DNA from: Epiperipatus broadwayi
Taxonomy: Eukaryota; Onychophora; Udeonychophora; Euonychophora; Peripatidae
Reading direction: 5' to 3'
Length of the DNA stretch: 64,000 nt
Assembly: GCA_028023455.1 (NCBI GenBank)
Contig: JAQFVV010000027.1
Location: 7,749,845 to 7,813,844 of the forward strand
Part shown: piece by piece, positions 10,861 through 22,059 of the stretch
Layout: every line of letters begins with the position of its first letter
Position numbering within the stretch: position 1 is the stretch's first letter
The notes under the pieces: model-generated
Told to the model about the DNA's origin: nothing
The model's database searches: none
Seen by the model: only the letters and a program-made list of their open reading frames with translations
Program-made: the position numbers and the translations under genes

Positions 10861-11426
10861 ACTAAAACGTTACAATATAAAAACAACATATACTATTTAT
10901 CAAAAAATTAATGACATTTTGTGGTTTATGGAGTTTATAAAATTTTTATGTGGCATTTGTAAAGCTTCTTATGTAGATATGAACAATTTTCACATCCATT
11001 TTAGAAGAGATGTACACTCTAATAGTTAAACAATGCTTATCATCATCAGAACTCTCACTTCATACCATTGATTTAAGTCACAATATTGATTTCTGTAATA
11101 CCAGGATTCTATCTAGATGTGATATTATCTACCAATGTAACATCAGAAAAAACATTGAGATATTAAAAAGTCCAAACTGTATCAATAAACATAATGACAA
11201 ATGGAAACTTCCTTCTAATTGGAAGAATTTTTTAAAAAACATATTGTAAAAAATTTCAGACTTTTTTTTCAATTTTATGTACCTGCTTTTCTGTTGGTTT
11301 TCATTGTAATAAACCAGTATTTACAGCATACCTATACATCCATCTTAATAATATTCTATTCATCACCCAGTTGATGGCTTGTGTAATCAAATCGAAACAT
11401 CAGCATATTCATGATCAAAGTTATAA

Positions 11427-11588
11427 ACATCACATGATCACCATTTCTTAAGCTAGAAACTAGTCTAGGATATTGGATGAGTAGGCACTAGATAGGGATT
11501 TTATGCACAAACCTTCTAGCATTCATTGATTACTCTGGCTTGCACTGAGTTGCGCTACTGTATGGGGAGTTTTGCCTGTTTTAATCAA
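11427..11588 (+). mobile_element. Hammerhead repeat fragment in PLE right terminal arm
   Basis: Retains the 3' half of the ribozyme-like core: GCTA, GAAAC (11456-11460), the self-complementary ACTAGT (11459-11464) and C, followed by the family landmark GGCACTAGATAGGGATTTTA. The CTGANGA half is missing. It splits the terminal repeat of the PLE. Confidence 0.75.
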
Positions 11589-11620
11589 AATCATACATAG
11601 ATGAACCCCAAAGTATATCA

Positions 11621-12040
11621 TTTATATATATAATAATCTAGAGATTAGAACAATAATAGATAATAGGCTCAATGCTTTTTTGAGACAATCAGCCAGAACT
11701 TTATAACTGATCGATCAACCAACATGTTGGGCAAACCAAAATTGTAACCTAAAATATGAAATGAATATCAATGTAATCAGTTGAGATATAATGCATAAAA
11801 TAATAAACATTATTATGGGCTAAGCTCAGAGGGATTATAAAAATGGTATATACTATAATAAAAAGAAGCCATTAGGGTAATAATAGCAATTAATAAACGT
11901 TGTAAATATAATATGCAACATTTAGAAATTTTTAAAAGGAGAACTTATTCTCACATATTACAGGGAGGCTCTTAATATTGGAAGCATATATCATAGGATG
12001 GTTAGGTTATATTAAATCCTCTTTTAACACCTCTTCCCAA
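11621..12040. other. Intronic spacer, nothing recognised
   Basis: AT-rich intron 2 DNA with no recognisable repeat ends or exon. Confidence 0.5.
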
Positions 12041-12571
12041 TATAACACTTCTAAACAAGACATTTATTTTCTTATATAGCGCGATGTTTTTGTTCTATAA
12101 TCTATAATATTAATAAACCAATAAGCTGATATACACATGCGCTTTGCAGATGTCACTATATAAATGAATACTCCCACTTTTTTTCAAACCCAAGATAAAG
12201 TCTTTAAGAAAATATAGAATGAATCCACCTATATTTTCGATGAAGTGTTTGAAATAAAGAGCGTGAAGTTATTAATTGATCACTTTAAATTACTTTTCTA
12301 CATCGTAAATGAATGACGCCAATTCATTTAAGATGTAGAAAAGTAATTTAAAGTGATCAATTAATAACTTCACGCTCTTTATTTCAAACACTTCAGATTT
12401 GCCCATACATATACTGTTGGGTCGAAAATATAGGTGGATTCATTCTCTATTTTCTTAAAGACTTTATCTTGGGTTTGAAAAAATGGGAGTATTCATTTAT
12501 ATAGTGACATCTGCAAAGCGCATGTGTATATCAGCTTATTGGCTTATTAATATAGATTATAACACTTCTAA
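12041..12571. mobile_element. Palindromic retroposon-like element, copy 2
   Basis: A palindrome of about 470 bp is centred near 12318, with arms sharing GAAGTTATTAATTGATCACT and AATGAATACTCCCA-type blocks. An exact 14-bp direct repeat, TATAACACTTCTAA, lies at 12041-12054 and 12558-12571. An unpaired left tail contains TTATATAGCGCGATGTTTTTG, the mirror of the right tail of the element at 5.5 kb. The two copies therefore inserted in opposite orientation. No ORF. Confidence 0.8.
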
Positions 12572-13659
12572 TAAATATTATCAGTATCTAACCACATTTA
12601 TCTCTTTTGATAAATAACAATATGTTTCTTATATTTGTGCCACATTATCCCTTAAAATTATTTTATTTTTGCAAAACAATTTCTTTAATATTTATTTATG
12701 TAATATTAAAATCTCAGTGTTCTGTGTTGAAATTTTAAAACGCTAAAAAATTTCATTATTTTTTTTTATCATTTAAGAATTATTAGGTAATGAATGTAAT
12801 TGGTAGATCATTGTAAGAACAGCCACCCAGAATGGTTATTCTATGCCTGAATTTCTTCTCTGCAGTAATGAGTGTATCGGATACATCTTCGACTGTCAGA
12901 TAAAAATTGTTATTACTGATGATTACAGAAAAAGACAATTACATTAATAGATATTAATGTTTGAAATATATAGTTATGGTTTGCCTAATTTCTCTCACGT
13001 GACCCACTATTTTAAGTCGGTTGAAGATGGAACTGAGATGCAAACCATTCCTGTATTGCACCTTAACGGCCAATATTGCAGTAGGTTTCAACCTTCAAGC
13101 TATTAAAGAAAAGTCGGAAAAGTTATCTTCACTGTTATAATATTCACTCAAAACCTATTGTTGATGTTTAAACTCTTTAATAAGAGTCTTACTTTAAATG
13201 TAACGAAGCGTTATAATAAACTTCCGCTCTAAGTTAGATCTAACGATAATATTTGTAATCTTCGACAACATGATGTTGCATTGAACAAATGTATAAAAAA
13301 GGGGAATACAATTAACCTATAATTAAATCTGAGGATAGTTTGACTATTAAAAATAGTAATTAAACATTTATTGTGTGAAAAATTTGTTTTAAAACGAGAA
13401 TAGTGAATTAATACATTGTAATTTGGTCATATATTATAATTGTACTTTTTTATATATATTAATATTGCTTATTTTCTTTATGTTTACATTTTTACTATTC
13501 TTTTTATGTATTTATAAATTGTTAATTATTTGGGGTTTTTTTTTTGTGTGTGTGTGTGTTTTTTATATTACTGTATTTTTTGGTTCGATGAAACACCAGC
13601 TGTTTATCCAACCACAACCTTGGCAACAAATATGATTAACTACCAAACGGTCTGTCTGA
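12572..13659. other. Intronic DNA, no exon assigned
   Basis: Mostly AT-rich. A minus-strand stretch at about 12903-12800 stays open and is less AT-rich, but has no family match I can name. A (GT)n run lies near 13545. Confidence 0.45.
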
Positions 13660-13912
13660 CTGTTTTTGTCTATTCATTCATCCATCCATCTATCTATACA
13701 CTTACTCATTCACTTCTTTACCTCCCTCCCCATATTCTTACTTACCTATCCATCCGCCAACCCATTTATCTACCTAACCGCTTATTCACCCACCATTTAC
13801 TTATCCAACCATCTACCCTCATACATATTAACCTTTCTACGTGTCTATCTGTTCAATCACCTATAATATATCTGTTTATCTATTCATATATCTATCTATC
13901 TGTATTTTACAA
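13660..13912. repeat. Pyrimidine-rich cryptic tetranucleotide tract
   Basis: A decayed ATCC/ATCT/ATTC/ACTT array on the plus strand. The overlapping ORFs rich in Ser, Ile, His, Leu and Tyr are artefacts of it. Confidence 0.85.
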
Positions 13913-14160
13913 AATATAAATAATCTAAAAGTAAATAAATGGATTAACTCAAATAAAAATTATTTATGACCGGTCTTAGAAATACGTACAAGTTTCACAA
14001 ATGACGTCACATAAAATATAAAAATAAAAAAATATCCTTGAAGGTAAACAAATATTTTTTTTTTAAAATTTAAACAAATATTTGCATAAGACAAATCATG
14101 CTATGAATGATTTATTATCATCGTAGCTGACTTTAAAAAGTTTTGCTAATAACTAATTTT

Positions 14161-14257
14161 TTTTTTTAAGATAGCTCGGCTGGGACGCGAAACCGCAACC
14201 CGGGCAACTGCCTGCAAGTACAAGCTAGTCGCGCTGACCTCTCGATCACCAATGCAA
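14161..14257 (-). mobile_element. tRNA-derived SINE, family A
   Basis: The minus strand shows the A-box region GATCGAGAGGTCAGCGCGAC and B-box GGTTGCGGTTTCGCG. A 10-bp flank AACTAATTTT occurs at 14151-14160 and 14258-14267 (target duplication). Confidence 0.8.
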
Positions 14258-14537
14258 AACTAATTTTGTCTTTAGATTATAAGCATAATACATTCTAAAA
14301 TAATTTGAGGATCTATTGCTGAAAAGAATCCTGATTACTATTATGGTAATGCATGGATCCTAAATTTTTTGCAGAAGTCTCAAAAACAACACAGTTTTTT
14401 TTTAAGGATAGCAGAGGTTTGAATCTAAATCTAAAAACAATTGGTTTCCAATCCAAAATATCTTTTCATTTTTTAAAAAAATATTAATATAAATAAATAC
14501 TGCTGTTTTTTACATTTGTTATTTCTTTATTTTCTTT

Positions 14538-14957
14538 AGTATGTAAATTAATACACTGTACAAGCGTACACACACCTGCACCCATGAACTTTGAACGTTC
14601 CATCATCAGATTTCCAATGAAATGGATAGCTGAAGAGTTGTGACTTGGAGTAGTTTGAAGCTTGTCCATTAAAGCATGAAGATTAGCTGTTTTAATATAA
14701 AGCTAAGCACTGCTTGTATATATGTGTGTGTGGAGATAGTAATCTGGACCCACTGATGATTGCTGGTTTAGCATGAAATTATATTGGTGTTTATTTATCT
14801 TTTCAACATGTGTATGATCAGGTGGATCAGCAATATGAGATAGCATGGAAAGCTGATTAAGGTTGTGTAAAAATCTGAGTTCGAATCCCTTATATATTAC
14901 ATTATATATGTGCAGGTGGGGTGTAAGCCTGTACAGTGTATTAATTTACATATTAAA
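14538..14957 (+). mobile_element. Family B element with terminal inverted repeats
   Basis: A 420-bp unit bounded by about 43-nt inverted repeats (TATGTAAATTAATACACTGT at the left, ACAGTGTATTAATTTACATA at the right). Near the 3' end, ATGAGATAGCATGG and CTGAGTTCGAATCCC resemble RNA polymerase III A and B boxes. The minus-strand ORF at 14484-14669 is not a gene. Confidence 0.75.
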
Positions 14958-15044
14958 AACATAGTGCATTAAAGGTCTGCCCATCCCTCACATATGTATG
15001 TAAATGGATTATTCTCCAGTACATGAGGGGTCAGAATGACTAAA

Positions 15045-15390
15045 TGGTCAACATAGGTAGGATGACAACCTTGGCATTAACAAGGGCATTGAATGTTCCA
15101 TCATCAAATTTTCAATGAAATGGATGGCTGAAGAGTTGTGAGTTGGAGTAGTTTGAAGCCTGTCCATTAAAGTATGAAGATTGCTATATTAATATAAAGC
15201 TGAGCACTGATTGTATATAGGTGTGGAGATAATAATTTGGACCAACTGATGATTGCTGGTTTAGCATGAAATATGTATGTTGGTGATTATTTATCTTTTC
15301 AACATGTGTATGATCAGGTGGGTTAGCAATATGAGATGGCATGGAGAGCTGAAGGTCGTGTGAAAGTCTGAGTTCGAATCCCTTATTTTC
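15045..15390 (+). mobile_element. Family B element, second copy in tandem
   Basis: Starts ATGAGGGGTCAGAATGACTA and follows the first unit through GTTCCATCATCA, AATGAAATGGATGGCTGAAG, GCTGGTTTAGCATGAAATA and CTGAGTTCGAATCCC. It abuts an RTE 3' fragment. Confidence 0.8.
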
Positions 15391-15420
15391 TTTTAGATAA
15401 TTTTTTTTATTTTAATTTGC

Positions 15421-15830
15421 TAACTTATCATAATCATCATTATTTTCAGCCATTATCGATTCACCACAGGATAATGGTCTCTCCCAGAGTAACCCAAAAT
15501 TTCTAATCTTTACTTTTTCTTTTACACAACATAGCAGCAAACTTTCCTTATTTTACCCATCCATTTCACATATGGTCTTTTTCTATTTCTTTTAAACCTA
15601 TTAGGATTCAGTTGAAATTTTAACTGCCCTATTATCATCTCTTCTAGCATTTTGTCCCACCAATTTTATTTTAGTTTTAATTTTTTTAAAAGATGTCAGT
15701 AATACTTGCTTGTTCTCTTATCCAAGTATTTCGTTTTCAATCTCTTCTTGCTATTTTCAACATACATTTTTCCATTCTTTACTTAATGATCTGAAGTCTT
15801 TTCAAAAGTATTATAATTGCTCTTATGTGT
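15421..15830 (-). pseudogene. RTE LINE 3' end, fragment
   Basis: Decayed reverse-transcriptase C-terminus on the minus strand, aligning with 30690-31050 of the larger RTE copy (GATAATGGTCTCTCCCAGAG, TTTCACATATGGTCTTTTTC and TCTCTTCTTGCTATTTTCAA on plus). The (ATC)n-like tail lies at about 15428-15442. 5'-truncated. Confidence 0.8.
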
Positions 15831-16694
15831 TATACTAACATTGTTTTATTCTCACGTCTAGTTCAAGAAGTTAAACATTTTTTTTTGGCATATTTAAAGT
15901 TAGTTTTATAAAATATATATTTATTTTGTTATTTCAAATTGTCTTATGCAAATTTTTGTTTAAATTTATGAACATGTAATGACAATAACTGGAGTATTTC
16001 TATATATACAAAGGAATAATTACTTAATACAACTATCATGACCAAACTTCGACTGCTTCTCTCAGATAAATCACAGAACATAAAAAGATGAATTGAAAGA
16101 ATAAGCCTAAAGGTCAATCCTATGATAGCTGAAAAGAAATATAACTAGTATCTATAACAACTGGTATTTGCGAATTGACTATAAAGTTCCATTTTTATAT
16201 TTGGTTATCACACTGATGCAGGCAGCCTGGCATATACTTAATTATGGAAAACCTAGTAATTCTAAAACGATCATAATAAATTATTGCATTGTTATGAAGC
16301 CGGCAGGAACAGCGCAGAGATCTATTTGTTACCTAATTATTCAACTAGAAGGAACTGCTTATTTATAATAAAACCTAATAATTTACTTACTTACTAATTA
16401 TTTATAATCAAGACCTATAATTTAAAAAGTTAAAGTTAAAACAAGTTATTGAACTTAATCTGTTAATCAATGACATATTCTTGCAAAAATAATTAATTGT
16501 TAAACTAACCTCTATGGCACTTGAATCATATGTTCAAACAAAATACCAGCTATATCCTCGATGTGCATACTGACATTTTTTTTAAGAAAGCAGATGTTGG
16601 TACTGCATAGAGTGCAGATCACAAAATGAATTGTAACATTATTGCTTATATTATGCAACATTTGGTATGTTGGTCTTTTTCAAATTTAGTCACT
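15831..16694. other. Intronic spacer, nothing recognised
   Basis: No repeat ends or exon recognised. The 66-codon ORF at 16168-16368 has no recognisable family and no splice context. Confidence 0.5.
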
Positions 16695-17015
16695 TGCTGA
16701 AAATATGGATATATTTTTATTAGGAGTGGCAAGAAGAGATTAAAAAAAAAATGTTTTTCTCGTGTTATAGCATCAGCTGAGAACAGATGATATGGCATTG
16801 GATTTGGCATATTTCTAGAAGAGATGATAATAGATGGCCATTAAAGTTTTAATGGATGCCCCAGAAACTTGGAAGACCAGGAAAGTGACCACATAAATGA
16901 TGTATTGATGAAATAAGAGTTTTCTGGCATGTTGTGGTGAAGAAAGAATATAAATTGAAGAAATTGGATTAAACTTGGAGTGACCTTCTTCCTGTTACAA
17001 ATCAATAATGATTGA
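16695..17015 (+). pseudogene. RTE LINE 3' end, fragment
   Basis: Plus-strand remnant of the RTE C-terminal coding end (GAAGAGATGATAATAGATGG encodes the RRDDNRW-type block), ending with TTGGATTAAACTTGGAGTGA and an ATGATG-like tail. Several stops; 5'-truncated. Confidence 0.8.
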
Positions 17016-17114
17016 AACTGACGATTATGATGTTATTTTTAAGGGTTCCATATCTGCCTTCCATGTATATGATAGAAAACATCTGGGAAATATCATGTTC
17101 TAAGCAGCTTACAA

Positions 17115-17535
17115 TTTTTCAACCAGATATCCAATCCAGCTAACTATTCAGTATTGGTTAGTAAATGGGTATTTAGCCATTTGTAATCACCAATTGGCAA
17201 ATTTCGTGAATAATATTTTTTTATATTTCTAATCTGTGAAGATTTGCAAGGGTGGCAATAGAGCATATCCAGTCCAGACAACCATTCAATATTGATTGGC
17301 AAATGGGTATTCAGCTATTTTTAACCACCAATTGGAAAGCTTGGTGAATAATATTTTTTTTAGGATTCTATTCGAGGAAGATCTGCAAGAGAGACAATAC
17401 AACATATCCAGTCCAGCTAACCATTCATTATTGGTTGGGAAACAGGTATTCAGCCATTTTTAATCATCAATTGGAAAGTTTGGTAAATAATATTTTTTTA
17501 TGTTTCTACTCTATGAAGATCTGCAAGAGAGTTAA
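17115..17535. repeat. Imperfect tandem repeat, three copies of about 140 bp
   Basis: Copies begin at ATATCCAATCCAGCTAAC (17127), ATATCCAGTCCAGACAAC (17275) and ATATCCAGTCCAGCTAAC (17404). Each runs through TATTCAGCCATTTTTAA, CAATTGGAAAG and AATAATATTTTTTT to GAAGATCTGCAAGAG. Spacing is 148 and 129 bp. The ORF at 17435 is an artefact. Confidence 0.85.
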
Positions 17536-17929
17536 TTTGTATTGCTGCTTAAAGTTTTGTGTAACCTATAACCTTGTCTGTTCCCAATCTTTAAAGCTTT
17601 GTGTACACTTGGACTTGCCTAAGGTGTAATTTTGTTCTAACAGTATTCTACAATTCAGTTATTTTTGCAACAATGTTTTCATAACCAAAAATTGCAACAA
17701 AGCCAAGTTTGCATTCAATTAAGGTCTGAACATTATAATTTAAAAGATGTTTTATGAATATAAGTCTGATGTCTTTATGACTCAGGGCAGTAGAACTGGG
17801 GAAATTGGTGTCTGCTAACTCCATCCTACCATATTCTGTTATTAACAATTATTAGCTCTTTTACTATATAATTAATATGTTATTGCATAATTATATTCAA
17901 AGAGATTGTAAAATACCTAGAAAGATATC

Positions 17930-18055
17930 ACATGAGATAAATGGGTGAAATAAGAACGTTTTCTAGTGTGATGGGGAAAAGAGAAGATAAGATCAGAGTA
18001 AACAGATTAAACAAGGAGAGACTTTCATTCAGCTTTGGACTGTGAATGGTTTTTA
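17930..18055 (+). pseudogene. RTE LINE extreme 3' fragment
   Basis: Short decayed match to the RTE terminus (CACATGAGATAAATGGGTGA, ATTAAACAAGGAGAGACTTT), just downstream of the exon 2 splice donor on the opposite strand. Confidence 0.65.
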
Positions 18056-18110
18056 TTTTATTTTAAAATAAAAATAAAAATATTTATAAAAATTATCTTT
18101 ATGAACTTAC

Positions 18111-18781
18111 CTGCCTTATAGGATAATATGAATAATCAAAATACCAAAAGGTTTTAGAAAATTCTGTATTTAAATGATGTTCTGGAACAAATGGAAAGAA
18201 TTTTTGCCGCCCAAATTTATCTCTACTGTCTGCAGGTATGACTCCAACATTTTCTAAGCATAATCCCATTTCTGCATCTTCTGCACCAAATGATGCATTT
18301 TTGCAAAGATGAGGATTTGGCAGTGCTTGAAGGACAAAGCGGCTAACAGCTTCACGGCTCAAGACATAGCCAGCACCACCGCTCATATATCCTCGCTTTG
18401 CTATTTTACGAAAACGGTGACCAAACCATATAGGATCATGATAGGAATAGTTATATAACATATAACGAAGATTTTCAACAATAACATAGGTATCATCATC
18501 AGCTTTCATGAACCAATCAGCATCATTTAAATGATTTTCATAAATATAGGTAAAAGCTTCTCTCGTTTTCCCCCATAAATTATTATGGCCTTCGGCAACT
18601 GGGAGAGCAATGGCTGGTAGTGAATTGTCTGCTTCTGAGCTCATAAATAGGTAAACTGTACATCGCTTTGCCCAAGTGTCTCTGACTGCTTTTGCTTTAG
18701 ATTGGTGATTACCTGGGTGTGTTAAAATCCAGCACAAAAGTCTTACATTTTTGGAAAGTTCTTTTGCAGTAAGGACACCAT
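18111..18781 (-). CDS. C1GALT1: Core 1 beta-1,3-galactosyltransferase, exon 2 (catalytic domain)
   Basis: Encodes residues 60-283 of the Golgi enzyme that transfers galactose from UDP-Gal to GalNAc-Ser/Thr. Acceptor TTTCAG precedes residue 60; donor CAG|GTAAGT follows residue 283 in phase 0. Visible family blocks: AKELSKNVRLLCW (65-77), the DTWAKRC block, LFMSSE, DADWFMKADDDTYV with the DDD metal/UDP-binding motif at 154-156, RGYMSGGAGYVLS (189-201), the GAEDAEMGLC acidic block at about 225-234, and FPFVPEHHL (255-263). N-glycosylation sequons occur at NYS (170) and NAS (221). A Met 60 bp upstream of the acceptor lies in the intron and is not the start. No frameshift or missing key residue. 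Vertebrate C1GALT1 needs the chaperone Cosmc; this sequence cannot tell whether that holds here. Other members of family 31 fit less well. Confidence 0.95.
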
Positions 18782-18849
18782 CTGAAATGCATAAAATTAA
18801 ATGTTTAAAGAAAATAATAAAAGCAAATCTAAATAAACCTAGCACCTAT

Positions 18850-19395
18850 ACATATATGATATCTCCCTCCAGTGGTCAATGTTGCATTACTTTATAATTG
18901 GTATTTTTTATGGATAATGCATTAAACCTCACATGACCAGCTCAGATTTATTCTAGAATCATTAAATATTTTAGTTAAGTAGATACCTATTTACTGATCA
19001 ATGTGAGATGCCTAGCTATATAGAAATATACTGAGCTTGCTTAAAGTATTTTTAGCTAAACTCTACCCTGGATTTGAACCCTTTAGTTAATATACTAATC
19101 ATTATGCAAACAGCAATTTGTGTATCAAATGTTGAATTCAGGCTACTGATTGCTTTCATGGGTGATGAATAATGGAATATTCTTCAGATATGAAAGTTGT
19201 GAATAATTAATTAGCAACAGTGAATCAAAATTAGCATTTATTATCTTGTCAGATGCTCAACCAGTTTCTTTTGTCTACTCTCTGTACTTTTTATCTTTCC
19301 CTTTTTCTTATCTCTTTTAGTCATATACATTAGTATAATATCTTATTATCATGGGCATCTCATACTATTAATCATATTTCCACAATATCTGTTAT
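18850..19395. other. Intron 1 spacer, nothing recognised
   Basis: AT-rich intron 1 DNA with no identified element. Confidence 0.5.
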
Positions 19396-19708
19396 AAATA
19401 AAATATTATATACACCTTACATAAACAATGCACCTTAATATAAGTTTACTTTTTCTTGCTTACAATTTCAACCATTTGGCAGTCATCATCAGGGCTACAA
19501 TATTCAAATATATATAACCATATAATTAATACTTATCTATGCATACATAAGTATGTATGCATAAAGTATTAATTGTATGGTTATATATATTTGAATATTG
19601 TAGCTCTGATGATGACTGTCAGATGGTTGAATATGTAAGCAAGGAAAAAAATTATATTAAATTGCAGTGAAAACTGTTTATGTAAGGTGTATATGATATT
19701 TTATTTGT
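19396..19708. repeat. Foldback element in intron 1
   Basis: A palindrome centred near 19551, with arms sharing TATACACCTTACATAAAC against GTTTATGTAAGGTGTATA, and ATTCAAATATATATAACCAT against its complement. The flank is AAATAAAATA at the left and TATTTTATTT at the right. Non-coding. Confidence 0.85.
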
Positions 19709-21477
19709 ATATATATAAATCAATGCACAATAGGATAACAATTGGAAAGAAATTATAAATATTTGAAATAGTGGGGCCAGATGGTTGTGAAACCACATTT
19801 CAATTGATTAACTTCAAATAGAATATTTCTTATATTCAATTTTTTATTTTAAAATATAATATATATGAAAGCATAAAATAAGGCTTGACTTTCACTGTTG
19901 AGAAAAAGCAGCAGGATCAGATTTAGCAGATGGAGAATTTTTAATTGTGATATTCCTGCATTTCTTTTAACTTTTTTTTTTTTTTTTTTGGAGTTAGGAG
20001 ATTGCATTCATTTATGAGTTGCTACAATTAATAATATTAGTGCAGTTTGAAAGCTATATTTGATTATTATTTAGTCTGCTTTCAAAAACAAGTTATATTT
20101 ACCTGTTTAGTGAGGTTTATTTAAACTTATACCATAGATAAAGATGAGTATTCATCTTTATCATAATAAAAAGATTTGCCTTGACAACAAACAGACTGAG
20201 ATTTTTGATATATATATATTTTAAAAAATAACTATAGCCAGCTAACAACAATGTATGCTATTCTGACCACATTGTCATAAGCTGGCTAGAACTGTTATTT
20301 ATTTTGTTATATTGGTATATTGAAAATTATAGAGTATGCTCCCATGTATTTTGCTTATTATATTTATTTTTGTAAATATATTAAATAACTCAATATTACC
20401 ACATATTCTTTTAAATTCATATAAATAAAAATACAATGAAAGACAAATGATCCCCAAGATGCATTTCGTGCTGATGAGAAAAAGAAAATGTGAATAACTC
20501 CATGTGTTTGTATGTTTAATTTTAAAAAAGCAGATATATTAATCTTTAATCGAGTTTTGAAGCTTATATCTGTGCTAGACATAACCTCTAGTTTAATAAA
20601 TCATTATTAATTGTCATTACTATATTTATCTAAAGTGAATGGTGCCAAAGATGTGGGTTGAGTTAATTTGACACTTATAATTCAAAATTTACATTTATTT
20701 TATATATATAAACTTTAAATTAAACATAGTCAATGTATATGTAAAAAAGGGGGTAAATCATCTCTCCAAGGCTATGAATAGAAAGTGCTCTAAGTGGGCT
20801 TTTAATTCATGGCCTGGGGGAAGAATGATTTATTCTCTTTATTTATATATATGGTTGTGTGTGCGTCCAGTGAAATAGTGGCAGGTTTTCTCTTGAAACT
20901 GTATGCAGCCCTACATTTGAATCAACACCTATGTTGCATAATAACACAGTTTAACTATTCACCATAAAGTTTTTAAGAAGCCAGCATATTTACATCATAA
21001 ATTGGGACATGAAATATGATAGTATGTCTCATATTCAAATCACAATAATGAGCTAACATTAAAGACTGTTTTAAATTGTGCAGAACTGGTATTGAAATAT
21101 TTGAAACTAGTCAATCTGACTATAGCAGTGAACCCATCAATCTCCAGAATGCTTTCAAATTGTGGCACTAGGGGGATCATCGAAGATGATCTACGAAAAT
21201 AATCAACACACTGTCACATCTCACATGCTAGCACCTTAAAAAAAAATTAATAAATAGCTAAACTATGTCACTATTTAACACATGTAATGATTCACCATTG
21301 GGACAGCAGGAGATAGAGGGAGAAATCGGTCACCTTTTCTTCAGGATTCACCGTATATTAATTTAATAGTCAAACAGTTAACTGCAAACTATTACAGTCC
21401 TATTTCTAGACTAAGAGATATTTTGAGCTTTTATACATTTAAACTAACAACATCAAGATTTAATGCCCAACATAATT
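19709..21477. other. Intron 1 spacer, little recognised
   Basis: AT-rich. At 20160-20195 there is a half-arm related to the palindrome at 33.25 kb (TTGCCTTGACAACAAACAGA, CTGAGATTT). No exon found. Confidence 0.5.
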
Positions 21478-21602
21478 TGGTGCAGTGGTAAAGTGGCAGA
21501 TTGTTAAGCAAATCGAAGTTTTTGGAATGCAGCCTAGATCGTCACTTCCGGTTTTCGAACTTTTTATCAACTCCCGAGCAATAAACCATTGGAATATTTT
21601 TA
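21478..21602 (+). mobile_element. tRNA-derived SINE, family D
   Basis: A tRNA-like head (GTGCAGTGGTAAAGTGGCAG as A-box region) is followed by the family D signature of an AACTTTTTATCAACTCCCGA-type block and AGCAATAAACCATTGG. Relatives lie at 23325, 24165 and 27950. Confidence 0.65.
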
Positions 21603-22059
21603 TAATAAAATTCAACACACACATAAAAAAAAATCAAATTTTAGTTTACGATTGTTTCTGTTTTAAAAGAAATGATAAAATAATTTTAAAAAATGAAATG
21701 AATTACGTTTTGGAAACTACTTTAGTGTATATGCATAAGCTTAAATGTTAAAGCTTTTGAAGTATAAAAACTAATTAATAAAATAAAATGAATTAATCGC
21801 TCCTCATATCTCTCCCTATATTCCCTTTTTCTTTTCATATTTATTTAATTCTTAAACACTCGTTGGCTTCGAGTTTTGTTGAAAAGGTAACCAATTAATA
21901 ACTACAAACTAATTAAAAGTACTTAGTTAGCTTTTAGCAAAACGCCGCCACAATTATAGTACTGAATAAAATTATGCAGTACAGGTATGCTTATATAATA
22001 TTTAAATGAGGCGCAATATGCAAATAAGGCAATTAGATTTCCATTTTCCAGATAATGAA

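Larger units (their letters stand above)
10250..11245 (+). pseudogene. PLE GIY-YIG endonuclease remnant
   Basis: Fragments match the C-terminal end of Penelope-like proteins: a PYIKET-like approach before the MITE; after it, the phrase corresponding to NIKTTYTIYQKIND, the CGICKASYV block (GIY-YIG core with Cys pair), a SSSELSLHTIDLSHNIDF region and a conserved tail NCINKHNDKWKLPSNW. Frames shift at least twice and the hAT MITE interrupts the frame. GIY-YIG nucleases in PLEs nick target DNA for reverse transcription; this copy is dead. Confidence 0.75.
9541..11620 (+). mobile_element. Penelope-like element copy 1 with inverted terminal repeats
   Basis: The left end (9541-9680) and right end (about 11335-11620) are reverse complements, with paired blocks such as ATAGAATATTATAAAGATGG, GATTACACAAACCATCAA and CTTTGTGGGTTCATC. 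Between them lies the decayed C-terminal coding part of a PLE protein. The reverse-transcriptase region is not recognisable, so this is a deleted copy. The right arm is broken by a hammerhead repeat (11427-11588) and the coding part by a hAT MITE. The terminal block recurs at 41893-41945 behind the second PLE. The element sits in intron 2 of the galactosyltransferase gene on the opposite strand. Confidence 0.7.

Noticed and set aside
13423-13919. Overlapping ORFs of 66-129 codons
   Set aside because: They translate a T-rich tract and a decayed ATCC/ATCT array; composition, not coding, explains the open frames.
18782-18845. Start Met of the 248-codon ORF containing the galactosyltransferase domain
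   Set aside because: It lies upstream of a good TTTCAG acceptor in intron sequence; exon 1 at 23.7 kb supplies the signal anchor in the right phase.
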